Below are positions 1 through 7,494 of a stretch of DNA of 28,948 nt, piece after piece. A program made the translations under genes and the position numbers. The notes under the pieces are model-generated. The model saw nothing but the letters and a program-made list of their open reading frames with translations, was not told the DNA's origin and searched no databases. Every line of letters begins with the position of its first letter. Position 1 is the stretch's first letter. The stretch lies in NCBI GenBank assembly GCA_023459275.1, contig JAEWVC010000028.1:1-28948 (forward strand), read 5' to 3'. The DNA comes from Bacillota bacterium (GTDB taxonomy: Bacteria; Bacillota; Clostridia; Christensenellales; Aristaeellaceae).

Positions 1-24
1 CTCTACCGACTGAGCTACCAAGGC
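1..24 (-). tRNA. Partial tRNA, 5' half only, cut by window edge
   Basis: On the minus strand this reads GCCTTGG, TA, then GCTC-AGTCGGTA-GAG, which are an acceptor-stem 5' strand and a D-arm in normal tRNA spacing. The anticodon and the 3' half lie off the left edge, so I do not assign the amino acid. It is the third and last tRNA seen in the cluster, 4 bases after tRNA-Asp. Confidence 0.85.
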
Positions 25-28
25 AAGT

Positions 29-105
29 TGGCGACCCGGAAGGGGCTCGAACCCTCGACCTCCAGCGTGACAGGCTGGCATTCTAACCAACTGAACTACC
101 GGGCC
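29..105 (-). tRNA. tRNA-Asp (GTC)
   Basis: The minus strand folds as a complete cloverleaf. The acceptor GGCCCGG pairs with CCGGGTC. The anticodon stem CCAGC/GCTGG encloses the loop CTGTCAC, giving anticodon GTC (bases 69-71, Asp). The T-arm GAGGG-TTCGAGC-CCCTT is typical. The discriminator G is followed by an encoded CCA. It lies 4 bases after tRNA-Val, so the two are very likely cut from one transcript. Confidence 0.97.
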
Positions 106-109
106 AATT

Positions 110-185
110 TGGTGGGAACAACAGGGCTCGAACCTGTGACCCTCTGCTTGTAAGGCAGATGCTCTCCCAGCTGAGCTATGCTCCC
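110..185 (-). tRNA. tRNA-Val (TAC)
   Basis: This is a complete minus-strand cloverleaf. The acceptor GGGAGCA pairs with TGTTCCC. The D-arm is GCTC/GAGC. The anticodon stem TCTGC/GCAGA encloses CTTACAA, giving anticodon TAC (bases 150-152, Val). The T-arm is ACAGG-TTCGAGC-CCTGT, and CCA is encoded. It is the promoter-proximal tRNA of the cluster. Confidence 0.97.
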
Positions 186-228
186 TGACGCCTTCCGCCA
201 GCGCGCTTCCAGCGCGGCGACGTCAACT

Positions 229-257
229 ATCATACCTTGATCGCGCCCGTTTGTCAA
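229..257 (-). promoter_or_regulatory. Sigma-A promoter of the tRNA cluster
   Basis: On the minus strand TTGACA (252-257) and TATGAT (229-234) are separated by exactly 17 bases. That is a near-consensus housekeeping promoter. Transcription would begin about 35 bases before tRNA-Val, which suits a stable-RNA operon. Confidence 0.85.
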
Positions 258-287
258 TAACTTCTTTACAATTTCCCTTTGCTTTTT

Positions 288-329
288 CCTTTGTTTGCGC
301 ATGGTTTTTGACGCATGCGCAAGCAAAGG
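288..329 (-). terminator. Strong hairpin after hisIE (terminator-like, no U-tract)
   Basis: Two 16-base arms (288-303 and 314-329) pair with a single mismatch around a 10-base loop, starting 13 bases after the hisIE stop. On the minus strand the stem is followed by AAAAAGC rather than by a run of T. It may therefore be a processing or stability hairpin, or a weak terminator separating the his operon from the tRNA promoter. Confidence 0.5.
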
Positions 330-341
330 AATCCGGCTGTC

Positions 342-971
342 TTACCGCCTTTTTTCCAGCTCGGCCCAAAGCTCCATGGGCGTAAGGCCCTGGTTAAACA
401 ACAGCACCAGCAGATGATAAACAAGGTCCGCCGATTCATAGCGCAGCTCGTCCCGGCTGCCCTTCACCGCCGCGATGATGGACTCCGACGCTTCCTCCCC
501 TAACTTCTTGCAGATCTTTTCCACGCCCTTATCCAGCAGGTAGTTGGTATAGCTTCCCTCCTTGGGGTGCGCCTTCCGGTCGGCGATGACGTTGAACACT
601 TCCTGCAGGATGTGGGGGGAGGGTACCTTGCTGCCATCCTCCACAAGGCTGATCAAGGCGTTATGGAAGCAGGAGTATTCCCCCGTATGGCAGGCCGGAC
701 CAGTCTGCTCCGCCAAAAGGAGCAGCGTGTCCCCGTCGCAGTCGTAATGCAGCGCCCGCACCTTCTGCACGTGGCCGGAGGTTTCGCCTTTCTTCCACAG
801 GGTTTGGCGGCTGCGGCTGAAGTACACGGCATATCCCGTATCCAGCGTCATCTGCAAAGCCTCTTTGTTCATGTAGGCCAGCATCAGCACTGTACCCGTT
901 TTGATGTCCTGGGTCACCACGGGCACCAGGCCCTTTTCATCAAATTTGATCTTTTCAATCTCCAGCATCAT
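342..971 (-). CDS. hisIE: Bifunctional phosphoribosyl-AMP cyclohydrolase / phosphoribosyl-ATP pyrophosphatase
   Basis: This enzyme carries out steps two and three of histidine synthesis in the cytoplasm: removal of pyrophosphate from PR-ATP (HisE) and ring opening of PR-AMP (HisI). The 209-residue product has the HisI domain first (about residues 1-110), with the metal-binding and active-site segment DCDGD...GPACHTGEYSCF. A HisE domain follows (about 115-209) with the EEASE helix and the YESADLVYHLLVLL segment. The length fits a HisIE fusion. Two ATG codons lie in tandem (971 and 968) behind AAGGGG; the first is used here. The start overlaps the end of hisA by 17 bases, implying coupled translation. 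It is the last gene of the operon and is followed by the hairpin at 288-329. Confidence 0.96.
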   Translation of the reverse strand: MMLEIEKIKFDEKGLVPVVTQDIKTGTVLMLAYMNKEALQMTLDTGYAVYFSRSRQTLWKKGETSGHVQKVRALHYDCDGDTLLLLAEQTGPACHTGEYSCFHNALISLVEDGSKVPSPHILQEVFNVIADRKAHPKEGSYTNYLLDKGVEKICKKLGEEASESIIAAVKGSRDELRYESADLVYHLLVLLFNQGLTPMELWAELEKRR

Positions 972-1704
972 TTCGATCCCCTTCCAATAAAAGTGCTTCC
1001 TTCAGCGTGAACGCGCCGGCGTACAGCGCCTTGCCCACGATCACCCCGGCGCAGCCCGCCGCCTTCACGTTGCCGATATCCGCAAGGGAGGCGACGCCCC
1101 CCGAGGCGACCACCGGAACGGAAACCTGCTCCGCCAGCCGCCTTGTGGCCGCCACGTTGGGGCCGGAGAGCATGCCATCCCTGGCAATATCCGTATAGAT
1201 GACGGCCGATACGCCAGCCTTTTCCATCCGCTGCGCCAGCGCAAGGGCAGGAACGGCGCTCGTGTCCACCCAGCCCCGCAGGGCCACCATACCCTCCCTG
1301 GCGTCAATGCCGCAGGCGATCTTCCCCGGGTACTGCCGGCAGGCTGCTTTCACAAGCTCCGGCTGCGTCACTGCCACGGTGCCCAGGATCACCCGGGCAA
1401 CGCCCCATTTCTCCAGCCTTTCCGCAATATCCGCCATGATGCGGATGCCGCCGCCCAGCTGCACCGGGCCGCTAAAGGCCTCCGCCATCCTTTGAATGAT
1501 CTCTCCCTGGCTGCTTTGGCCGTCAAAAGCCGCGTCCAGGTCCACCACATGGAGCCAGCGCGCGCCCAGGTCGCGCCACTGCGCGGCCAGCTGGACCGGA
1601 TCGCCGCAGTCGGAAAAATCCTCCCGGCGGCCCTGGCGCAGGCGCACCGCCCGTCCGCCCATCAGGTCGATGGCCGGAAAAACCGTAAAGCGCGATTGCT
1701 CCAT
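955..1704 (-). CDS. hisA: ProFAR isomerase HisA
   Basis: HisA is the (beta/alpha)8-barrel isomerase that opens the ribose ring of ProFAR to give PRFAR, step four of the pathway. The 249-residue protein begins FTVFPAIDLMGGRAVRLRQG, with the first catalytic Asp in AIDLMGG. It continues with VQLGGGIR, the second-Asp region YTDIARDGM, SGPN, and the phosphate-binding VVASGGVASLADI. Length and motifs match HisA rather than HisF, because ProFAR isomerases carry the AIDL start. Its ATG shares one base with the hisB stop (TGATG). The hisF gene that normally lies next to hisA is missing. Confidence 0.95.
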   Translation of the reverse strand: MEQSRFTVFPAIDLMGGRAVRLRQGRREDFSDCGDPVQLAAQWRDLGARWLHVVDLDAAFDGQSSQGEIIQRMAEAFSGPVQLGGGIRIMADIAERLEKWGVARVILGTVAVTQPELVKAACRQYPGKIACGIDAREGMVALRGWVDTSAVPALALAQRMEKAGVSAVIYTDIARDGMLSGPNVAATRRLAEQVSVPVVASGGVASLADIGNVKAAGCAGVIVGKALYAGAFTLKEALLLEGDRNDAGD

Positions 1705-2291
1705 CAGCCCAGCGCCCCCTTGGTGGACTGGACGCCCCGGATGCGCGGGTCGATGGATACCGCCTCGTCCAAGGCCTTGCCAAAGGCTTTGTAAAGGGCC
1801 TCGGTGATGTGGTGGGCATTCTGTCCGTGCACCGCCTGCATGTGCAGCGTGATCCCGGCATGCTGGGCCACCGCCCGGAAGAATTCCAGGGTAAGCTGGG
1901 TGTCATACTCCCCGCACATGGGCGACAAAAAATCCGCCTCGAAGGTCACGTGGCTGCGCCCGCAGATATCCATCACCGCAAGGGCCAGAGATTCATCCAT
2001 AGGCATATAGGCCTGCCCTACCCGGCGGATGCCTTCCTTGCCGCCCAGCGCCTCCTTAATGGCCTGCCCCAGGCAGATACCCACATCCTCCACCGTATGG
2101 TGGCCGTCCACCCGGAGGTCCCCCTTGCAGGCAACCTTCAGGTTCAGAAAGCCGAAGCGGGCCATGGCGTCCAGCATATGGTCAAAAAAGCCGATGCCGG
2201 TGTCAAGCTGCGTGATCCCCGCGCCGTCCAGCTCCAGGGAAAGAAAAATATCCGTCTCCCTGGTCTTCCTTGCGATCTCCGCCTTTCGCAT
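1704..2291 (-). CDS. hisB: Imidazoleglycerol-phosphate dehydratase HisB
   Basis: HisB removes water from IGP to form imidazole-acetol phosphate. The 195-residue product is the monofunctional form, with no N-terminal phosphatase domain. It shows DTGIGFFDHMLDAMARFG near the N-terminus, HHTVEDVGICLGQAI, and AQHAGITLH...NAHHITEALYKAFGKAL near the C-terminus. These His-rich clusters bind the two manganese ions. The reading frame is open further upstream, but that part is hisD read in another frame. The start at 2291 is chosen because it follows the hisD stop by one base and gives the normal IGPD beginning RKAEIARKTRETDI. Confidence 0.95.
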   Translation of the reverse strand: MRKAEIARKTRETDIFLSLELDGAGITQLDTGIGFFDHMLDAMARFGFLNLKVACKGDLRVDGHHTVEDVGICLGQAIKEALGGKEGIRRVGQAYMPMDESLALAVMDICGRSHVTFEADFLSPMCGEYDTQLTLEFFRAVAQHAGITLHMQAVHGQNAHHITEALYKAFGKALDEAVSIDPRIRGVQSTKGALG

Positions 2292-2292
2292 C

Positions 2293-3609
2293 TCATTCCC
2301 CTCCCTGTTCGCCGTCCATCGGCAGGCCGAAGCGGATGGCCACCGCATTGGCGTGGGCGGTGAGCCCTTCCTTGCGGGCCAGCAGGATGATGTCCTCCGC
2401 CGCCGCCCGCAGGGCATCCTTTTCATAGTGGATAAGGCTGGTTTTTTTCACGAAATCGTCCACCGACAGGGGCGAAAAGAACCTGGCCGTGCCGCTGGTG
2501 GGCAGCACGTGGTTGGGCCCCGCATAATAATCGCCCAGGGGTTCCGGGGAATAATGGCCCAGGAAGATGGCGCCCGCGTTGCGGATCAGGGGCAGCAGGC
2601 CGTAGGGATCGGACACGCACAGCTCCAGATGCTCCGGAGCCACCTCATTGGCAATCTCCGCCGCCTCCCGAAGGTCCTCCGTCAGCACGATGGTTCCGTA
2701 TGTCAAAAGGGAGGCCACCGCGATATTCCTGCGGGAAAGTGCCTCCGCCTGCTTATCCAGCTCATGGGCTACCGCGTAGGCCAGCCCTTGGGACGGAGTC
2801 ACCAGCACCGCCGCGGAAAGCACGTCGTGCTCCGCCTGGCTTAACAGGTCGGCCGCCACGAAAGCCGCGTTGGCACTGCCGTCGGCGATCACCAGCACCT
2901 CGCTGGGGCCGGCCACCATGTCGATGCCCACATGGCCGAAAACCTCGCGCTTGGCGTTTGCCACGTAGATATTGCCGGGGCCTACGATCTTGTCCACCCT
3001 GGGCACGGTCCCCGTGCCGAAAGCCAGCGCGGCGACGGCCTGGGCCCCGCCCATTTTGTAGATTTCATCCACCCCGGCGATGTCCGCCGCCACCAGCGTC
3101 GGCGCGTAGGAAACATGCCCGTCCGGCCCGGGCGGCGTGGCCATGACGATCTTTTGCACCCCCGCCACCCGGGCGGGAAGCACATTCATCAGCACCGAGG
3201 AGGGATAGGCCGCCGTGCCTCCGGGCACATACACCCCCACCGCAGAAAGCGGCCGCACCATTTGCCCAAGGTGCATCCCTTCCTGAAAATCCAGCCAGGT
3301 TTTTTGCTTTTGCTTTTCATGGAACGCGGTGATGCGCCTGGCTGCCTCCCGCATGGCGCAGAGCCATTCGGGATCGGCCCCGTCATAGGCGGCCCGGATC
3401 TCCTCCGGCGTCACCCGCATCCCATCCGCCGTCAAATGCGCCTTGTCAAAGCGCGCGGTATATTGGAGAAGGGCTTCATCCCCCTTTTCCCGCACGCTTT
3501 TAACGATTTCCTTGACCTTTTCCGTAACCGTTTCATCGTTGAGCTGGCTTCTGTTCATCAGCCGGGCGCGAAGCGCTGCCTTGTCTCCGGCAGGAATAAC
3601 GGGCACCAT
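2293..3609 (-). CDS. hisD: Histidinol dehydrogenase HisD
   Basis: HisD is the zinc enzyme that oxidises histidinol to histidine in two NAD-dependent steps. The product has 438 residues, the usual length. Visible family segments are VGVYVPGGTAAYPSSVLM, GGAQAVAALAFGT, DKIVGPGNIYVANAK, DMVAGPSEVLVIAD, LLSQAEHD and GPNHVLPTSGTARF, which include the zinc and catalytic His/Glu positions. A GTG at 3627 overlaps the hisG stop. The ATG at 3609 is preferred because GGAGGGG lies 5 bases before it. The hisB start follows one base after its stop. Confidence 0.95.
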   Translation of the reverse strand: MVPVIPAGDKAALRARLMNRSQLNDETVTEKVKEIVKSVREKGDEALLQYTARFDKAHLTADGMRVTPEEIRAAYDGADPEWLCAMREAARRITAFHEKQKQKTWLDFQEGMHLGQMVRPLSAVGVYVPGGTAAYPSSVLMNVLPARVAGVQKIVMATPPGPDGHVSYAPTLVAADIAGVDEIYKMGGAQAVAALAFGTGTVPRVDKIVGPGNIYVANAKREVFGHVGIDMVAGPSEVLVIADGSANAAFVAADLLSQAEHDVLSAAVLVTPSQGLAYAVAHELDKQAEALSRRNIAVASLLTYGTIVLTEDLREAAEIANEVAPEHLELCVSDPYGLLPLIRNAGAIFLGHYSPEPLGDYYAGPNHVLPTSGTARFFSPLSVDDFVKKTSLIHYEKDALRAAAEDIILLARKEGLTAHANAVAIRFGLPMDGEQGGE

Positions 3610-3623
3610 AGGGTTCCCCTCCT

Positions 3624-4268
3624 TCACTCCTTGACAGATTCGGGAAGCTGGGCGCGTATCCCTTCCACCAGGGCCTGGATCCTTGCCCGCTTTGTTTTCA
3701 GCGCCACACGGTTCACCACCAGCCGGGCGGTGACCTGGCAGATCTCCTCCAGCACCGCAAGGCCGTTGGCCCGCAAAGTGGAGCCGCTCTCCACAATGTC
3801 CAGGATCACATCGCTCAGGCCCACAATGGGCCCCAGCTCCACAGAGCCGTTGAGTTTGATGATCTGTATGTTCTTTCCCTGGGCAGCGTAGTAATTCCTG
3901 GCGATATTTGGATACTTTGTGGCCACCCGCTGGTTCGCGTACAGGGTGCCAAGAGGCCTATCCGGGAATCCGGCGATGCACAGCCTGCACCTGCCGAAGC
4001 CCAGATCCAGCAGTTCATACAGCGGCCTGTTCTCCTCCATCAGGGTATCCTTGCCGGCCACGCCCATATCCGCCACGCCGTGCTCTACATAAGTGGGCAC
4101 ATCCGCAGGCTTGACCAGGATGAAGCGTATGGCCTGTTCCCTGTCTTCCAGTACCAGCCTTCTGCCGGGATCCCTTGGGGCACTGCAGTCGATGCCCATG
4201 CCCTCCAAAAACTTGAATGTCTCCTCCGCCAGCCGCCCCTTGGCCAGCGCTATGGTGATCATTTCCAT
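3624..4268 (-). CDS. hisG: ATP phosphoribosyltransferase, short form HisG
   Basis: HisG is the committed first enzyme, condensing ATP and PRPP to PR-ATP. At about 214 residues it is the short form, which lacks the C-terminal regulatory domain and needs HisZ for activity and histidine feedback; the upstream gene supplies it. The sequence starts MEMITIALAKGRL and contains KPADVPTYVEHGVADMGVAGKD, VATKYPNIARNYY, LNGSVELGPIVGLSDVILDIVESGSTLRANGL, where the PRPP-binding E-S-G-S-T segment lies. The ATG at 4268 has GGGAGGA 7 bases upstream. A second ATG at 4262 overlaps the hisZ stop and cannot be excluded. Confidence 0.95.
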   Translation of the reverse strand: MEMITIALAKGRLAEETFKFLEGMGIDCSAPRDPGRRLVLEDREQAIRFILVKPADVPTYVEHGVADMGVAGKDTLMEENRPLYELLDLGFGRCRLCIAGFPDRPLGTLYANQRVATKYPNIARNYYAAQGKNIQIIKLNGSVELGPIVGLSDVILDIVESGSTLRANGLAVLEEICQVTARLVVNRVALKTKRARIQALVEGIRAQLPESVKE

Positions 4269-5476
4269 GCCTGTTCCTCCCTGGACCAAACCACAACTCC
4301 GCCTTCAGCGGCCCAGGCGGCATCCTGTGCCCGGCCCACATCCACAAGCCGGATGAGGTCTTCCTTCGTGGCCCCGTACTGCAGCGATACGCTAACGCCC
4401 TCCCCGCGCTTTTCGTCGGCCCAGGCAAGGGCCTCAGGCAGCCCGCGTTTGGACATCCCCAGGACATAGCCCGCTTTCGTCAAAGGAAACGCATCCCCCT
4501 GCCTTGAAAGGGCCGCAAGCAGCAGGCTGACCGAAAGCCCAAACCCGGTGGCCGGCATAGGCCGGCCAAACTTTGCGGGCAGCCCGTCGTACCGGCCCCC
4601 GGAAAGCAGCGGCTGGCCCAGATACCCCGTAATGCCCCGGAAAATCATGCCGGAGTAATAGTTCACCGCGTGGACCATGCCCAGATCAATGCTGATATGC
4701 TCCCTTAACCCGTAAGCCGCCAGGGCATCCAGAATCTGCCGAAGGTTGCTCACCGCCTTTTGGCACAGGCTGTTTTTCGTAATAGCCTCCGCCTTTGCAA
4801 GCACCTCCTCGCCGCCGTACAGCTGCGGCAGCTCCATCAGGCGCCTTGATACCTCCCCCGGCACGGCGCATTCCCGCAGGAATAGCTGCATGGCCAGTAC
4901 ATTTTTTTCTTCCACGTACCGGCGGAAGGTCTCCGTCTGCTCCTTGGTCAGCCCCGCCTCCTGCATGAAGCCCTTGAAGAAGGCCACCTGCCCCAGATCA
5001 ATTTGAAATTCCTTCAGCCCGGCCTCCTGCAATGAGCGGATGGCCAGGGCGATGATCTCCGCGTCGGCCGGCGCGCTCACTTCCCCCATCAGCTCCACCC
5101 CTGCCTGCGTACTTTCGCAGGGGGCGGCGGAGCCTTCCTGGGGATAGGAGGCCACGCTTTGAAGGTAGCACAGCCGCAGGGGCAGCGGTTCCTCCCGCAG
5201 GCGGGACGCGGCCACCCGCACCGCAGGGATGGTGTTGTCCGGGCGGACCGCCAGCACGTGGCCCTGCCTGTCAAAGGTCTTCCATACGTGATGGTCGTCA
5301 AAGCCGTACACCTCGTCGTCGAAGGTACGGAAATACTCCAGCACAGGCGTCTCGATTTCCGCATACCCGCTCAGCGAAAACAGCGTGCGCAATTGCCGCT
5401 CTATGCAGCGTTTGCGCACGCTTTCCCCCATCAGCGTATCCTGCATGCCTTCCGGCAGTTGGCCCCTGGCGCTCAT
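4259..5476 (-). CDS. hisZ: ATP phosphoribosyltransferase regulatory subunit HisZ
   Basis: HisZ is a paralogue of histidyl-tRNA synthetase that has lost aminoacylation and forms a complex with short HisG. The 405-residue protein has the class II synthetase-like start LPEGMQDTLMGES. It continues with the motif 2-like LRLCYLQSV region (normally FRYxxxVFR in the synthetase), then YYSGMIFRGITGYLGQPLLSGGRYDGL and GFGLSVSLL. The C-terminal anticodon-binding domain of a true HisRS is reduced. The short length and the place directly before short hisG decide for HisZ over HisS. It is the first gene of the operon, with GGAGGA 5 bases before the ATG. Confidence 0.93.
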   Translation of the reverse strand: MSARGQLPEGMQDTLMGESVRKRCIERQLRTLFSLSGYAEIETPVLEYFRTFDDEVYGFDDHHVWKTFDRQGHVLAVRPDNTIPAVRVAASRLREEPLPLRLCYLQSVASYPQEGSAAPCESTQAGVELMGEVSAPADAEIIALAIRSLQEAGLKEFQIDLGQVAFFKGFMQEAGLTKEQTETFRRYVEEKNVLAMQLFLRECAVPGEVSRRLMELPQLYGGEEVLAKAEAITKNSLCQKAVSNLRQILDALAAYGLREHISIDLGMVHAVNYYSGMIFRGITGYLGQPLLSGGRYDGLPAKFGRPMPATGFGLSVSLLLAALSRQGDAFPLTKAGYVLGMSKRGLPEALAWADEKRGEGVSVSLQYGATKEDLIRLVDVGRAQDAAWAAEGGVVVWSREEQAWK

Positions 5477-5489
5477 CTTTTCCTCCGTT

Positions 5490-5507
5490 ACTTTATCGTG
5501 ATAAAGT
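5490..5507 (-). promoter_or_regulatory. Palindromic operator candidate of the his operon
   Basis: ACTTTATC-GT-GATAAAGT is a perfect inverted repeat with 8-base arms. It lies about 14 bases downstream of the -10 box and just before the hisZ ribosome binding site, where a bound repressor would block initiation. Next to it is a further GATAACGTG that resembles a half-site. I recall TrpR-like regulators (HisR/YerC type) being proposed for his genes in Bacillota; linking this site to one is an inference. Confidence 0.7.
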
Positions 5508-5520
5508 GATAACGTGAAAA

Positions 5521-5549
5521 ATTATACCGGAACCAGGCCGGCTTGTCAA
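5521..5549 (-). promoter_or_regulatory. Consensus sigma-A promoter of the his operon
   Basis: On the minus strand TTGACA (5544-5549) and TATAAT (5521-5526) are separated by 17 bases, a perfect consensus. The intergenic space is only 92 bases, so there is no room for a T-box or a long attenuator. Control is more likely by the palindrome just downstream. Confidence 0.93.
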
Positions 5550-5568
5550 GCGGATATGCTGTCCCGGA

Positions 5569-6132
5569 TCATTTCCCGCCTGCCGCACCCCTGCAAACGA
5601 CATACTTGCCGGATGGAAGCCGCTTCATCATGCGCGACCTTATCTCTTCCGCCGTTCCGCCGGTGATGCCGCTTTTTTGAAGAATATAGGCCTGCGCGCC
5701 GGTGATAAACAGGTACAGATAGTTTTGGGTCTCATACACCTTGTGCAGGGCACTGTATTGCCACGTGGAATCCCCCTTGAAAAGGGGGCTTTCGGAGGAC
5801 ATAAGGAAGCCATCTTCCTGAAAGACAAAGGTGTTCACCGTTCCCAAAAGCTTTTTCGATTGACGGAACAAAAAAGCGGGGAGCAGGTAAAACAAACCGG
5901 CCCACGTCAGGACGCATAAAAAGAACGCGAATATCAGCGTATCAAGCGTGTCGGCATTCAGCCTCATGGCAAGTTCCAGCACAATCAGGCCCAGCAGAAG
6001 CAGCATAAGCACCGGCCATATCCAAAAGGCAACCCTGCGCCTTAGCTGATAATTCCTGCCCTTGAAAAGGCTGAAGCCGATGAAATCCTTCATGGTCTTT
6101 TCATCATACACGGTGGTTGCATGAATTTCCAT
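5569..6132 (-). CDS. YcxB-like membrane protein
   Basis: The protein has 187 residues and unknown function. After a short N-terminal part (MEIHATTVYDEKTMKDF) come two adjacent membrane helices (about residues 39-60 and 67-92). A cytoplasmic C-terminal half follows with NTFVFQEDGFLMSSES...STWQYSALHKVYETQNYLYLFI. That layout, with a small beta-rich domain in which a bulky W-Y-x-x-L segment precedes strand-like repeats, matches the YcxB-like family. The start at 6132 follows GTAGGATT; an in-frame ATG at 6153 is possible. It lies between hisZ and the GH18 gene on the same strand, and no functional link is visible. Confidence 0.7.
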   Translation of the reverse strand: MEIHATTVYDEKTMKDFIGFSLFKGRNYQLRRRVAFWIWPVLMLLLLGLIVLELAMRLNADTLDTLIFAFFLCVLTWAGLFYLLPAFLFRQSKKLLGTVNTFVFQEDGFLMSSESPLFKGDSTWQYSALHKVYETQNYLYLFITGAQAYILQKSGITGGTAEEIRSRMMKRLPSGKYVVCRGAAGGK

Positions 6133-6242
6133 AATCCTACCCCGCTTGCCCATTCATTTCCCCCGGAACCAAAAAACGGAACCGGGGCGGCTATAGTATA
6201 GCACACCCCGGGATGCATGGAAAGCGCCTCAACCACGGGAAT

Positions 6243-7409
6243 TCAGCGCAAAGCCTCGTACAGCGCCCTGACCAGCGTGCCGGAGGAATCCTGCCCGTAT
6301 TCCCAGAACATGATACCCAGCAGGCCGTTTTGCAGGGCATAGGCGCCCTTGACGGCGATGGACTGCGGGTCCTCATAGCTTATAAAGGTGCTGCCGTCAA
6401 ACAGGAACGGAGCCATGGCGCCCGCGTCCCAATAGCGGGTGAAATCCCCGCCATCCATCAGTTCCAGGATCTTGTCATAGCCGTAAGATTTGTTTCCGCT
6501 GGTTTGTGCCTTCTGCCCCAGGCCATCGTTCGCGCCGCTTTCCACACCGCGCCAGGCCCGGCCATAGAAGGCTGCGCCCATCATCAGCTTTTCTCCGGGG
6601 ATGCCGGCCTCCCGGAACGCCTCCATGGCAGCCGCGGCGCCGATCCCGCTCTCATCCCCCGTCTGGGGATACAGACAGGTATGGTGTCCCGTCACCTTTT
6701 CAGCACCCCGCAGGTCGTAGGTCATCACGTTCACCTGATCCGCCAAAGCGCCGATGGCTTCGCAGTCCAGCCTGTCCGCATATTGCTTTGAACCGCCCAC
6801 CGCCACGGAAAGGACCCGCCTCCTGCCATCCAGCGCCGTTTTCTCATTCAGCGCCGCGCGGAGAGCCTGCAAAAGCAGGATCAAATGATCCGGGTCATCC
6901 TTGCGGCTTTCGATGCCTGCCACAGAGGAACCCGGGTACTCCCAGTCGATATCAATCCCCAGAAAGCCGTGTTCCTCCATCAGCTCAAGGGCGCTTTCCA
7001 CAAAAGCCGCCCGGCCAGCTTCCGTTGCCGCAGCCTGGGAAAAGCCGTCCGCGCCCCAGCCGCCCACCGCCATCACCGGCAGGATCTGCGGATGGCGGCT
7101 GATGTAGTCCTTGAAGGTATCAATAGAAACCCAATGATCGCCGGAAACCCTTCCCGCCTTGATCAAAGCGAAGGAAAAGTTCATCTGCGTCATGTATTGC
7201 GCATCCTCGTCCCGGATCACAAGGCCGGCCCTGTCATAGATATACGCCGAAACCACAGGCGCATTCCCCTCTTCTTTTGTTTCCTCCCCGGCGGCGTTGG
7301 CCGGGGCCGTGGTCATTTGGGGAGCGGACATCAGGCACAGTACCATGAGCACACATGATACGCCGACCCACCCCCTAAAGGAAAGCCTTCCCCCTTGCAG
7401 TTTTCGCAA
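6243..7409 (-). CDS. Exported GH18 family glycosidase (chitinase-like)
   Basis: GH18 enzymes cleave chitin, peptidoglycan-type or related N-acetylglucosamine glycans by substrate-assisted catalysis. With the TTG start at 7409 the product has 388 residues. It has a signal peptide (basic RKLQGGR, hydrophobic WVGVSCVLMVLCLMS, then APANA), a spacer, then the barrel. Visible are VMAVGGWG, the catalytic strand LGIDIDWEYPG with Glu157, VNVMTYDLRG, MMGAAFYGRAW and GIMFWEYGQD. The first Asp of the DxxDxDxE motif is Leu here. The TTG has GGGAGG 7 bases upstream. The in-frame ATG at 7487 lies inside an inverted repeat at the predicted transcription start and has no ribosome binding site. Substrate cannot be read from the sequence; cell-wall turnover or chitin use are both possible. 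Confidence 0.87.
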   Translation of the reverse strand: MRKLQGGRLSFRGWVGVSCVLMVLCLMSAPQMTTAPANAAGEETKEEGNAPVVSAYIYDRAGLVIRDEDAQYMTQMNFSFALIKAGRVSGDHWVSIDTFKDYISRHPQILPVMAVGGWGADGFSQAAATEAGRAAFVESALELMEEHGFLGIDIDWEYPGSSVAGIESRKDDPDHLILLLQALRAALNEKTALDGRRRVLSVAVGGSKQYADRLDCEAIGALADQVNVMTYDLRGAEKVTGHHTCLYPQTGDESGIGAAAAMEAFREAGIPGEKLMMGAAFYGRAWRGVESGANDGLGQKAQTSGNKSYGYDKILELMDGGDFTRYWDAGAMAPFLFDGSTFISYEDPQSIAVKGAYALQNGLLGIMFWEYGQDSSGTLVRALYEALR

Positions 7410-7464
7410 AAGCCCGTCCTCCCGTATGATGTATTTGATCAGGCGGGGCTGCGCCGCTTTTGTG

Positions 7465-7489
7465 CCATGGAAAACAACCGTTTCCATGG
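7465..7489 (-). promoter_or_regulatory. Inverted repeat at the GH18 transcription start (operator candidate)
   Basis: CCATGGAAA (7465-7473) and TTTCCATGG (7481-7489) are perfect inverted arms around 7 bases. The repeat begins about 6 bases after the predicted -10 box, so it covers the transcription start and first leader bases. That fits a repressor site or a 5' mRNA hairpin. Confidence 0.6.
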
Positions 7490-7494
7490 TATTT

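Noticed and set aside
1704..2426. Longer HisB with a 45-residue extension
   Set aside because: The extension is hisD sequence read in another frame; the ATG at 2291 follows the hisD stop and gives the normal IGPD N-terminus.
5477..5568. T-box or attenuator in front of hisZ
   Set aside because: Only 92 bases are available and they are filled by the promoter, palindrome and ribosome binding site; no T-box sequence is present.
6154..6242. Terminator between the GH18 and YcxB-like genes
   Set aside because: CCCCGG/CCGGGG forms a 6-bp stem, but the T6 run lies in its loop rather than after it.
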